Shown here in pieces: positions 1 through 11,300 of a DNA stretch of 64,000 nt. How positions within the stretch are numbered: position 1 is the first letter of the stretch; each line of letters starts with the position of its first letter. Made by a program: the position numbers and the translations under genes. The notes below the pieces were generated by a model. It worked only from the letters and a program-made list of their open reading frames with translations. It did not search any database and had not been told where the DNA came from. Origin of the DNA: Streptomyces niveus (lineage in GTDB: Bacteria > Actinomycetota > Actinomycetes > Streptomycetales > Streptomycetaceae); assembly GCF_001723055.1 (NCBI RefSeq), contig NZ_MDCR01000054.1, positions 1-64,000 on the forward strand, read 5' to 3'.

Positions 1-2335
1 ACGGGTCGCCGCGCAGCGCGGCGCCTTCGCGGAGGAAGTCGAACCACGCCACACCCGGGAGCATGAGCGTGCGGTACACCGCGTGCTGCGCGATGGGCGC
101 CTCGGCCGGACCGAAGACACGGGAGTACGTGTACCCGGCCGCCCCCTCGTCCGACACCAGCTCCGCGGGTGATCCGGGCTCGGCGGAGCGCAGGGGCTCG
201 GCCAAGTTCAGTGCACGGCCGCGCGGTTGGGCGGACGGCAGCAGGCGTTTGCTCCACTGCACGCCCGTGGATTGCTGGAACGCCGCCCAGTCGATGTCCT
301 GGCCCGCCTGGAAAAGCTCGGCGGCGATCGCGTCGAGCACCACGGTGACCGCCCGCTCGTCGCGGGCTTCTGCGAGGCGTGCGCCGACGTCGTTGCGGTC
401 GCCGGGAGCGGGAGCGTGACCCCGGACGTCGCGCGCGAGTTCGTTGTCGCTCCGCAGGATGTCGGCCAGCGCCTGCTCCAGCGGGACTCGTCCTCGTACG
501 AAGTCCCCGACCGCCTCCCAGCCCGGGGGCAGGTCGACGGCGCCTGCGGGCAGTCCGAGGTCGCGCAGCGCGACGGCGAGGGTGATCCCGGCGGCGATCC
601 GCAGCAACTCACCTCCGAATGAGGCAAGTTGGGTGCCGGTGGCCGCTTCGAACTGGCCGATGACCTCGTGGACGGCCGGTGTGGTGCGGTCAAGGGCGAT
701 CAGCCACGCGGGCGGTGCATCGGCCGCTTCGGGACGTACGTGGACGGTTGTACGGAGTTCCTGGGCACCGGCCCGCAGGAGCCAGGAGCGCAGCGCGGCT
801 GCCAGTTGACGCGCGTCGGCGCCGACGACGGCCAGCCGCTCGGTACGGTGCGGCCGGGCCAGGCGGGCGGTGGCGCACACGTCGCCGAGCTCGCGGGGTC
901 CGTCCGGCAGGGTCGGCAGGAACTCCAGCCATTGGGCGGCCAGTTCGCGCAGCGCGTACGGGCTGTCGGCGGACAGCGGCAGCACGTGGACGACCGGCGC
1001 GGGCTGCCCGGCCGGGGTGCCGGCAGTTCGCGGGGCAGCCTCGGCCACCACATGGGCGTTGGTGCCGCCGAAGCCGAATCCGCTCACCGCTGCCCGGCGC
1101 ACCGGGGCGTCCGGCCAGGGGAGGCATGTCTCCGGCAGATGGAAGGGACTGTCCGCGAGGTTGAGGCGCGGGTTGGGCGAGTCCACCGCCACGGCCGGGA
1201 CGGTACCTTCGCGCATTGCGACGATGATCTTCGCGAGTCCGGCGAGCCCCGACGCCGAGTGCAGATGGCCGATCCGGCGCTTGATCGAACCGAGTGCGAC
1301 GGAGTTCCTCGCCACTCCGTGCCTGGTGAACACCTCGGTGAGCGCCCGCACTTCGATCGGGTCACCGATGGCGGTGCCGGTGCCGTGTGCCTCGACGTAC
1401 TGGACGGTCGCCGGGTCGATGGTCCGGTACGCAGTGCCGAGCAACTCGATCTGGGCTTCCAGGTTCGGTGTGGTGACACCCATGGTGCGGCCGTCGTTGT
1501 TGACCGCGACGCCGCTGATGGCCCCGAGGATCACGTCGCCGTCCGCCAACGCGGCCGGCATCGGCTTCAGCACCAGCGCGGCGGCTCCCTCCCCGGGCAC
1601 ATAGCCGTTGGCCCTGGTGTCGAAGGTGTGGCAGAGCCCGTCCGGGGAGAGCGCCCCGGTGCGGGAGAGGAGTACGAACGTGAGCGGGTCGATCAGCAGG
1701 TCGACCCCGCCCACCAGGGCGAGTTCGGACGTCCCGGCCGCGAGGCTCTGGCAGGCGAGCCAGACCGCCGACAGCGAGGACGAGCAGGCGGTGTCGACCA
1801 CCAGGCTCGGGCCCGCCAGATCGAAGCGGTCCGACAGCCATGCCGCCATGAAGTTCTGCGACCGCCCCCACAGGGCGGCCGGCCCGGGAATCCCGACGGG
1901 ACCGGCCGAACCTGGCGGGCCGGGCGGAATCGTGCCCCGGCCCTGGTCGAAGCCGTACGCGTTCATGCGCGCGGCGATGAACACGCCTGCGTCGAGCCGA
2001 CGTCGGACCCCCCGGTACCCAGAGTCCTCCAGGGCTCGCGCGCCGACCTCCAGCATCACGCGCTGCTGCGGGTCGAGGAGCACGGCGTCCTCGGCGGTCA
2101 TGCCGAACGCCTCGTGGTCGAAGGAGAACGGGTCCACCAGGAAGCCGCCGCGATGGTGCGTTCCCTGGTGGGGCCCCTCGCCCCGGTACAGCTCACGGGC
2201 CCACCGGCTCGGTGGGACCTCGCCGACCTCGACCCCGTCGCGGCCGAGCAGGGCCGTCAGATCGGCGGCGTCCTCCGCGCCCGGGAGCCGTACCGCGAGG
2301 CCGATCACGGCGATGCGGGTGTCGCGCTCGCTCAC
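1..2335 (-). CDS. Type I polyketide synthase (PKS3), KS then start of DH; 3' part off the left edge
   Basis: This is the N-terminal part of a modular PKS, and the reading frame runs open to the window edge. It has a ketosynthase at about residues 5-430 with active-site DTACSSS, VEAHGTGT and a retained catalytic His. The usual KGNIGH stretch is replaced by IKRRIGHLHSASG. A linker follows, and at the edge lies the start of a dehydratase-like fold (QHAVYRTLMLPG), in which the Gly of the HxxxGxxxxP motif appears to be Arg. No AT is seen between the two. The GTG start at 2335 has AAAGGA five bases upstream. An ATG at 2365, overlapping the stop of PKS2 as ATGA, is the alternative in the same frame. 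It would take the chain from the last KR-ACP of PKS2, so translational coupling is likely. Confidence 0.85.
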   Translation of the reverse strand, partial: MSERDTRIAVIGLAVRLPGAEDAADLTALLGRDGVEVGEVPPSRWARELYRGEGPHQGTHHRGGFLVDPFSFDHEAFGMTAEDAVLLDPQQRVMLEVGARALEDSGYRGVRRRLDAGVFIAARMNAYGFDQGRGTIPPGPPGSAGPVGIPGPAALWGRSQNFMAAWLSDRFDLAGPSLVVDTACSSSLSAVWLACQSLAAGTSELALVGGVDLLIDPLTFVLLSRTGALSPDGLCHTFDTRANGYVPGEGAAALVLKPMPAALADGDVILGAISGVAVNNDGRTMGVTTPNLEAQIELLGTAYRTIDPATVQYVEAHGTGTAIGDPIEVRALTEVFTRHGVARNSVALGSIKRRIGHLHSASGLAGLAKIIVAMREGTVPAVAVDSPNPRLNLADSPFHLPETCLPWPDAPVRRAAVSGFGFGGTNAHVVAEAAPRTAGTPAGQPAPVVHVLPLSADSPYALRELAAQWLEFLPTLPDGPRELGDVCATARLARPHRTERLAVVGADARQLAAALRSWLLRAGAQELRTTVHVRPEAADAPPAWLIALDRTTPAVHEVIGQFEAATGTQLASFGGELLRIAAGITLAVALRDLGLPAGAVDLPPGWEAVGDFVRGRVPLEQALADILRSDNELARDVRGHAPAPGDRNDVGARLAEARDERAVTVVLDAIAAELFQAGQDIDWAAFQQSTGVQWSKRLLPSAQPRGRALNLAEPLRSAEPGSPAELVSDEGAAGYTYSRVFGPAEAPIAQHAVYRTLMLPGVAWFDFLREGAALRGDP

Positions 2336-2361
2336 AGCAGTCCTTTCGTTCGGCTCTCCGG

Positions 2362-5300
2362 TCATGCCTGGCCCACTCCCCGCTGTCCGTCGTGCACGAG
2401 CAGCGGACGCAGCAAGGCGCTCAGAGCGGATGTCGTCACGGACTCGGGATCGGGACGGACAGGGTCGGGATCGAGATCGGGGTCGGGGTCGGGGATGGAC
2501 GGACGGGAGGAGGGCGTGGGCTCGTGGGCGGCGAGGTCCCTGGCGATCTCGTCGGCCGTACGCGCCCGCATCAACAGCGAGGGATCGACGGTCAGTTGGC
2601 TGCGCTGCTCAAGGGCCGTGGTCAGTTCGGCGATCACGAGGGAGTCCAGCCCGAGGCTCTGGAGCGGACGGTCTTCCGGGTCCTCTCCGAGCACCTGGAC
2701 GAACGCGTCCCGGACCCGCGCGCGCATCCCCGCGACGTCCTGAACGGTGCGCGCCGCAGGACGTACGGGTGGTTCGACCGGTGCCACCGACGGCGCGGGC
2801 TCGAACGACTCGGCTGCTTTCGGCGGGGTGTCGGGAGCGCTGCCCGGGAAGATCACGGCGCCACCCGACCGCAGGTGGCCGGAGAAGGCGTCCAGTGCGT
2901 GCTCGGCGCTGACCGAGTATGCGGCGGAGAAGGACGCGTCCGCCTTCATGCCGATGCCCGTCCAGTTCGGCCACGCGTGTGCGGTGACCTTGGTGACGGC
3001 GTCGTTCTCCCGCTCGGCGAGGGCCAGTTGGTAGGCGTTGGCGAGGCTGTAGTCGACCAGGCCGCGACCGGCGGACGCCTGTGTGCCGGCGATCGAGGAC
3101 ACCAGGACGGCGAAGTCGGCGCCCTGTTCCTTGGCCAGCCGTACAACGTTGAGCGAGCCGGGGACCTTGGGGGCGAGTACCTTCTCGGCGTCGCTCCAGG
3201 CCCGGCGGTGCATCGCCCCGAACGGGTTGACCCCGCCGGAGGAGTGCACGACGCCGACCAGCCGGCCCCAGCGCCTGCCGAACTGCCCGGCCACGGCTGC
3301 GAGCGCCATCGGGTCGGACACGTCGCAGGCCAGATACTCGACCTCGGCGCGCCGCCTCAACTCCCGCAAGGGGGTGGAGCTTTGGGGATCGACGACCGAC
3401 CGGCCGATGATGCCGACGCGGGCGGCTCCCCGGTCGATCAGCCGCTGGGCCAGACGCAGCCCTACGGCGCCGAGTCCTCCGGTGACCAGGTAGTACCCGG
3501 AGGCCGGCGGGGTGTACGGCGGGCCGGCGGGCGCGGGAACGGGTGCCTGTTCCGGGACGTGTCTGACGCCTCGCCGGTAGGCGACGATCGTCGTGTCCGC
3601 GTCGTCCCCGGCCGTGGGGTCGGTGCTGAGGGCGGCGTACTCGGCCGCCAGGCACAGGGCCCGCGCCTCGGCGGGGTCGGCCGGGTCCAGCTGGACAACG
3701 GCGGTTGGCTTACGGTTCTCGGCCCCGGCCGCCCGTACGGCCATGGCCATGGCGGCTCGTACGGGGGACAGGCCACCGCGCTCGTCGGGGTGCACTGCCA
3801 CGCCGTGGTATCCGGCCCAGAGCAGTTTGCCGTGCGCGGGCAGCGACTTCATCAGTCCCGCCAACTCAACCCAGAACGCACGCAGTTCGCCGTCGTGGTC
3901 CGGTCGGCCGCCGGGGGCGTCGACCACGATGGTCGTGTCCGCCTGTTGACCGGGCTCGACAACGGTGACGCCCCGGTGCCGGAGGACCGTCGTCAGCGCG
4001 CGCCCGATCTCGGGGTCGGCGGCGACCAGCCGTACGGTGGCCGGGCCGGCCGAGCCGGTCGGAAGCGCGGGCGCCAGTTCGCGGGCCCGCCACTCGATAC
4101 GTACCGCCGCGGCGCCGCCCTCGCCGCCCGTCGGCCGTCCGGGGCCCGGCAGGACCACGGGGTCGGTGGTGCGCCAGTAGGACCCACGTGAGAACGGGTA
4201 GGTGGGCAGGTCCGTGATACGTGCGCCAGCGGCGGAGAGCGAGGCCCAGTCGGTGTGCGCGTAGCCCGCTCTGACCAGTTCCACCGTGTCGGCGGGCCGG
4301 GGCGCGGCCGTCGCTTCGGCGGTCAGGTCGATATCGACGCGGGCCACCGGGACGTTCCCGGCGGCGACGGAGCGCAGGGCGGCGGCGAGTTCGACGGCCG
4401 TGGATCCGTGCACCGCCGTCTGGAACTCCATCGGGGAGCGGGCGGTGTTGGCGGTGTGGCAGAGGTCGGCGGTCTCCCAGGCGTCGCGTGCCGTATCGAA
4501 CCGGTCGGCGTAGGCGTCGGCGAGGGTTCGCAGCGCGGTCTCGTCGGCGGCGCTGACCCGTACGACATACGAGTCCTGCGCGGGCGCCTCCCGCCTGGGC
4601 GGCTTCGGAGGCTCTTCCACGATCACATGGGCGTTGACACCGCCCATGCCGAAGGCACTGACCGCGGCCCGCCTGGGTGTTCCGTTCCTCGGCCACTCCA
4701 CCGCGCGATCAGCCAGATAGAACGGCGTCTCCTCAAACCGGATGTGATCGTTGGGCCGCACCACATGCAACGACGGCGGAACCATCTCGTGCTCCATCGC
4801 CAGCAACACCTTCACCAACCCGGCCAACCCGGCCGCCGGCTCCAGATGGCCCACATTCCCCTTCAGCGAACCGATGGCGCAGAACTGGGACTTGTCCGTC
4901 ACTCCACGCCAGGCACGCGTCAGACCCTCGACCTCGATCGGATCGCCCAGGCTCGTGCCTGTCCCATGGGCCTCGACCAGCCCGATCGATTCCGCCGGCA
5001 CCTCCGCGTCCCCCAACGCGGCGCGGATGACGTCCTGTTGGGCCGAGCTGCTCGGGACCGTCAGACCACTCGTACGGCCACCGTGGTTGACCGCGCTTCC
5101 CCTGATCACACCCCGGATCCGGTCACCGTCACGCAATGCGGCACTCAGCGGCTTCACCACCACCGTCACCACACCCTCCCCCGGCACGAACCCGTCCGCA
5201 CCGGAGTCGAACGGCCGGGACGCGCCCGACGGGGAGAGCGCGCGCAGGTTCTTCATCGCGACGTAGTGCAGCGGGGACAGGGCGACCCGGACACCGGCGA

Positions 5301-8300
5301 CGATGGCCTGCTCGCACTCGCCGTCGCGGATACTCCGCACCGCCGTGTGCAGGGCCACCAGCGACGACGAGCACAGCGTGTCGATCGTCATGCTCGGCCC
5401 GTGCAGATCAAGGAAGAAGCTCACGCGGTTGGCGAGGAACGCGTTGTGGTTGCCGAGGCCGCTGGGCGCGTCCAGCTCCGGCGCGATGTTGTAGTCCCGG
5501 TAGTGCTGGTAGCTGGCGCCCACGAACACACCGGTGGACGGGGCCAGTTGGCGCGGCGGGAGGCCGGCCGACTCCAGTGCCTCCCAGGTCGTACGGAGCA
5601 GCCAGCGGGCCTGGGGATCGAGCACCTCCGCCTGCTTGGGGAAGAAGTCAAAGAACCGGGCGTCGAACTCCGCCACGTTGTCGAGGAATCCGCCGACGTC
5701 GGACTCGGACCCGTCGGCGTACCTCCCCCAGCGGTGGTCCGGCGCCGGACGGATCTCCTCGCGGGAGTCGGCAAGCAGCGACCAGAACCCTTCGGGGTCC
5801 GGGGCGCCGGGGAGCGCCAGGGCAAGCCCGATGACGGCGATGTCGTGTTCCCGGCCGTCGGCGGTGCCGGGTGCCGGCTCGCGGACCGCGGCCGTGTCGC
5901 GGACCTGAGCCGCGTCGCGGACCGCGGCTGGGGCGAACACGGCTTCGTCGTCGGCGAGTTCGGCGACATGCGCGGCGAGAGTGCGGCAGTCCGCGGCGTC
6001 CAGGACGTCCGTCGGGCTCAGCTTCACCCCGTACGTCTCCTCGACGTCGGCGGCTATCGCCGTCGCCAGCATGGAGTCGAGCCCCACGGCGGACAGGGAG
6101 GTGGTCGCCGTGACTCCGGGGTCGTGGAGGACGTCGCGTACCAACGCGACGATCGCCGTCTCCGCCACCGCCGCCTGCGGCGTGCGGCGGGTGGGGGCGG
6201 ACGGCGAGCCGGTGGCGGCGGTCACGGTGCGGTACTCGATGGCGTCGAGCCGGACGAGCACCTGGCCGTCGGCGGCGAGCAGGGACGCGTCGCCGCGTCG
6301 CGTGCCGTCGCTGTCGGGTTCGGCACCTTCGAGCAGGACGAACGCCGTCCGCGCCGGCTCCGCCCAGCGCACCACCCGGCCGATGGAGACCGGCAGATGG
6401 GTGGCCGACGGGGCCGCCGGATCCGCAAGCGTGAGTACGGCCATGGTCTGGAGGGCGGCGTCGAGTGCCACCGCCTCGGCCTCCAGCATGTCGCCGGCCG
6501 GGATGTCGATCCGCGCGAGTACCCGGCCTGGCCCGTAGTGGATCTCGGCGACGGACCGCAGCGGTGCGTCGAGTTCCATCCCCTTCGCGGCGAACCAGGC
6601 GTAGAGACCCGCCGGTTCCAGCGTCCGGTCGAGCGCGGCGCGCAAGGCGTCGAGGTGCACCGGAGCGGGGGGCGTGGCCGGGGCTTCGGTGGTGGTGAGC
6701 CGGGCGATCACCCGGTCGGCGTGACGGAAGGTGGCGGGCCCGGTACGGGTGGGGTCGGCCAGGTTGTTCGTGAGGGGATGGTCTCCGGTCCCCCGGCCGG
6801 TGAAGGTGATCTGCCGCAGGGCGCCGCTCGTCCGCAGACCGAGGGCCACCGGCAGCGCTCCGGGGACGGTCTGCTCGCCCAGCACCCGGTGGGCGCGGGA
6901 CAGGCGCCGTACGACGTCGGTCGTGTCCGGTGGGGCGGTGACAGCCGGCTCGGATCGCGCGCCGAACGGGTAGGCGGGGAGGGCGGGGCGGCCGGACTCC
7001 GCGGGTCCCGGATACACCGTGGCCCAGTCGACGGTTCCGCCGGCCGCGTAGCGGAAGGCCGGACCGCTGAGCCCGGTCGACGCGGCGTCGAGGACCGTCG
7101 CGCCGCGTACGACAGTGCCGTGCGCCCGGTCCCCGAGGCGCAGTGCCTCGGTCAGCCCGGCGCGCAGCTCGTCGGCCGTGGCTCCCAGGACCGCGACCCG
7201 GTGTGCCAGGTGGTCGCGTCCGACGGCGCTGGAACGGCACAGGGCGCTCAGGCTCGCCGCGTTGTCCTGCCGCAGCAGTGACCGGACGTCCGCCATGCGC
7301 CGGGCCAGGGTGTCCGGGGTGTGAGCGGACAGGACCAGCAGGTGCTCGTCCGGTACGGCGGGGGTGGTACGGGTCTGGGTACCGTACGTCTCGTGCCGGG
7401 ACCGGGACTTCGCGGCGCGGTCCTCGTACCCCTCGTACCCCTCGTACTCCTCCACCACGATGTGCGCGTTGGTGCCGCCCATCCCGAAGGAGCTGATTCC
7501 CGCGCGGCGCGGCCCGTCGGAGGTCCACGGCCGTGCCTCCACGGGGATCACGAACGGCCCCGCGGACAGATTCAGATGGCTGCTGGGAGTCTCGAAACCG
7601 GCGACGGGCGGGATCTCCCGATGCCGCAGGCACAGCAGAACCTTCAGCAGTCCGGCGAGCCCGGCCGCCGGCTCCAGATGCCCGATGTTGCCCTTCACCG
7701 TCCCGATGTGGCACGGCTCGCCACGGTCCGGGTCGCCGCCGAAGACCTCGGTCAGCGCGGCGATCTCGATCGGGTCGCCGAGCCTGGTCGCCGTGCCGTG
7801 CGTCTCGATGAGGGAGACGTCCGCGGGGGCAAGCCCGGCGTCGTCCAGCGCCGCCCGTACGACGGCGGCCTGGGCCTCGCTGCGGGGCACGGGCATGGCG
7901 CTGCCGCGGCCCCCGTGGTTGACGGCGGTGCCGCGGATGACGCCCCAGATCCGGTCGCCGTCACGTTCGGCGTCCGCGAGCGGTCTCAGCATGAAGGCCA
8001 GCGTGCCTTCGCCGGGGAGGAATCCGTCGGCCCGCTCGTCGAAGGGTCGTGGCCGGGTGTCGGAGAGGGCACCGAGCTGGCTGAGGCTGCGGTAGTACCA
8101 GGGAGTCAGACCGACCTGGCAGGCCGCCACGATCGCGGCGCCGCAGTGTCCGGCGCGCAGTGCGGCGACCGCCTGCTGAATGGCGACGAGGGACGACGAG
8201 CACAGGGTGTCGACGGTCTGCGAGGGACCGGTCAGGTCCAGTGTGTAGGAGATCCGGTTGGCCAGTACCGCGTTCATGGAGCCGAGCGCGGTGTGCGGTC

Positions 8301-11300
8301 CGACGGTCTGAAGTCCCTGGGTGTCGCGGTGATGGGTGTAGGTGGCGCCGACGAAGACGCCGATGTCGCGGCGGCCGGCGAGACCGCTGTCGTCCCGAAC
8401 CGTCCAGGCGTGCTCCAGCAGCAGCTTCTGCTGGACGTCCATCTCCTCGGCCTCGCGTACGGAGATGCCGAAGAAGGCCGGGTCGAAGCGGTCGATGCCG
8501 GTGACGAAGGCACCGGTACGGCAGTAGGTGCCGGTCATTCGGGGGCCGCGCTGCTCGAAGTGGGCGTCGATGTCCCAGCGTTCGGCCGGGATCTCGGTGA
8601 ACGCGTGCCCGCCGGAGCGGAGCAGGGGCCACAGCTCCGTGACCTCGCCGACCGCGCCCGGGAGATCACCGGACACGGCGACGATCGCGACGTCCGTGTC
8701 ACGGGAGGCGGGCGTGTGGCGCTGAGGGCGCGGGTCGGCGGCTGCCTCTGTCGCCTCGCCCGCCTTGACGGTGCCAGACTCGGCGGTCTCCGGCACCTCA
8801 ACAGCGGCTGCCGCGCCGTAACGGCCGGTCAGGGCCTCGACCAGCTCGTCGAACTCGCCGTACTCAAGGAAGAGCGTCGCCGGAAGGTGGACTCCCCATC
8901 TGCTGGACAGTTCCTCCGACAGCTCGACGCTCATGATCGAGCTCATGCCGTAGTCCGAGAGCGGGGTCTCGCGGTCGAAGGACGTGACGCCCAGCCGCTC
9001 CGTCAGGAACTGCTCCAGCGCTTCCCCGACTCGCTCACCGTCCCCCTCCCCGGCCGAGCCGACGTTAACTGACATATCGTCAGGAGTCTTTGTGTGTACG
9101 TCGGAAGGGGCCCCCGGCTCCTCGATCACGTCGCCCGCGTCCGGGTGGGCGACGATCACCTGGCGGAGGTCGTCCGCCGCTCCCAGTACCGCGATCAGGG
9201 CGTCCAGGCCCTCCGTGGTGCCCAGTGGCCGCACTCCGCGTCGCCGTAGCTGCTCCGCGACGGCGGTGCCCATGCCCACCTCGCCCCACAGGCCCCAGTC
9301 GACGCTCAGCCACGGCTCGCCGTGCGCCTGCGCGAAGCCGTCCAGGTAGGCGTTCGCCGCCGCGTACCCGCCCTGGCCGAGGTTGCCGAACGTGCCGGAG
9401 ACCGACGCGAACAGTACGGCGAAGTCCAGGTCCCGCCCCGCGACGGCGGCTGCCAACTCCCGTACGCCGTCCGCCTTCGGCCTCATCACGGCCGCGATGT
9501 CCTCGGCGGTGGCGCTGCGGATCAGCCCGTCCTTGAGCGTGCCGGCCGCGTGGACCACGCCGTGCAACTCGCCGAACTCGGCGCGGAAGCGTTCCACGAC
9601 GGCCGCCAGGGCGCCGGGCGAGGTCACGTCCGCGCCGTACGACACCACTTCGCACCCTCGCGCGCTGATCGCGCCCGTCCGGTCGTCGTCGGCAGGGGCC
9701 GCTCCGGAACGGCTGACCAGCGCGACGACACCGGCACCCTCCCGTGCGAACCGGTCGGCGACCTCAAGGCCCAGCCCGCCGTGCCCGCCGAGGACGAGGT
9801 AGCGGCCACCCTGTCTGATCGGCCCCTCCGCGCCGGAGGGCGCGGTGTACGCAGACCGGTCGCGCACCCGGACGGGTACGTGGCGAACGCCCCGCCGGTA
9901 GCCGACCTCGGTGGGGCCGTCGGCCGCGCCGGCCTCCCTCAGGACGGCGCGGAGCGTGTCGTCGGAGGGCTGGTCGATGTCGATGAGGCGGGGGCGGAGG
10001 CCCGGGTACTCGATGGCGGCGGTGCGGAGGAAGCCCCACAGGGCGGCGCGCGCGGGTACCGGCCGGTCGCCGGTCCCGACCGGCTGACCGTCCCTGGTCA
10101 CGGCGTGGAAACGGGACTTGCGCTGCCGCTCGCCGAGGGTCCGCAGGGCGGCGAGGCAGCCGTACAGTCCGAGGCGCAGCTCCGTCTCCTCCCCGGAAGC
10201 TTGCGCGTCGTCGGGCGCGGCATCGGCGTTCCACAGGTGCAGCACACCCGCGACCGGATCTCCGATCTCCTCCCAGAGCCGCCGGAACGCCTCCTCGTCC
10301 GGCCCCGTGAGCGTCCGGTGATCGGGGTCGTGCGCCGGTGGCCCGGCGGGTCCGACGCCGACCTCCACCACGCGGGCGCCGTCGGCCCGCAGTTGGCGGG
10401 CGGCGCGCTCACCGAGACCGCCCGTGCCGCCGTTGTGCAGGACGACCCACGTCCCGGTCGCCGGGTCGGTCCGTTCGTCGCCCGCCGGTGCGGGGCGCCA
10501 GTCGATCCGGGTGATCGGCAGCGTGTCCGCGCGCGGCCGGGGCCGGGTGGCCGCAGGTGGCGACACGGCGGCCGTACGGCGCATCCGCAGTCCCTCGAAC
10601 TCAGCGACGACGTCGTTCGAGGGGCCGAGGAGCTGGGCGTCCGCGGTCGCGTACGCGCCGTCGACGCCGGTACGGCGCACCACGACGGTCACACCGGCCG
10701 ACAGAAGCGAGAGGTCGGCGAAGACGGTGAGCCTCGCGACGCCGATGGGCAGCATGGGATACGGGCCGGCCTCACCCGTGAGGTCCTGGAGCGCGCAGCT
10801 GACGACCTGGAACACGCCGTCCACCAGAAGCGGATGGGCGTACCAGGGCACCGGCTCGCTGTCGGACCGCAGCGTGGCGCGGGCCACGCCGCTCTCGCCG
10901 AGGGCGAGTTCGCGGACGGTACGGAAGTCGGGACCGTACAGCAGCCCTTCCCGCGCCCAGCTCTCGTACAGCCGCTCCGGGGGCACCGTCCGCGTGGCCG
11001 CAGGCTGCCGGCCGGTCTCGGCGGGCGGGGGCGGGACGGCGTCCGGGAGCAGCCGGCCGGTTCCGGTGGACAGCGGCTTGCGGTCGCCGGCCACCACGGT
11101 GCTCAACTCGAAGCTGGTCTGCGGGCCGAAGGACACGTCGAGGCGGACAGGGGCCGCCGCGTCGTCGGCGATGGTGAGGGGGCGCAGGAAGGTCACACCG
11201 TTGAGTTCCAGCGGGATGAACGGCCGCCGCCGGGCGACCCCCACCATCGCCATCTCCAACTGCACCGCCGCAGGCAGCAGCCCGATACCCGCTGAGCGAT

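Noticed and set aside
629-4191. Long open frames on the plus strand opposite the PKS genes (also 4255-7281, 7321-9072, 9322-11295, 15246-19502)
   Set aside because: They are Arg/Gly/His-rich mirror frames of GC-rich PKS genes with no family match and no ribosome binding sites.
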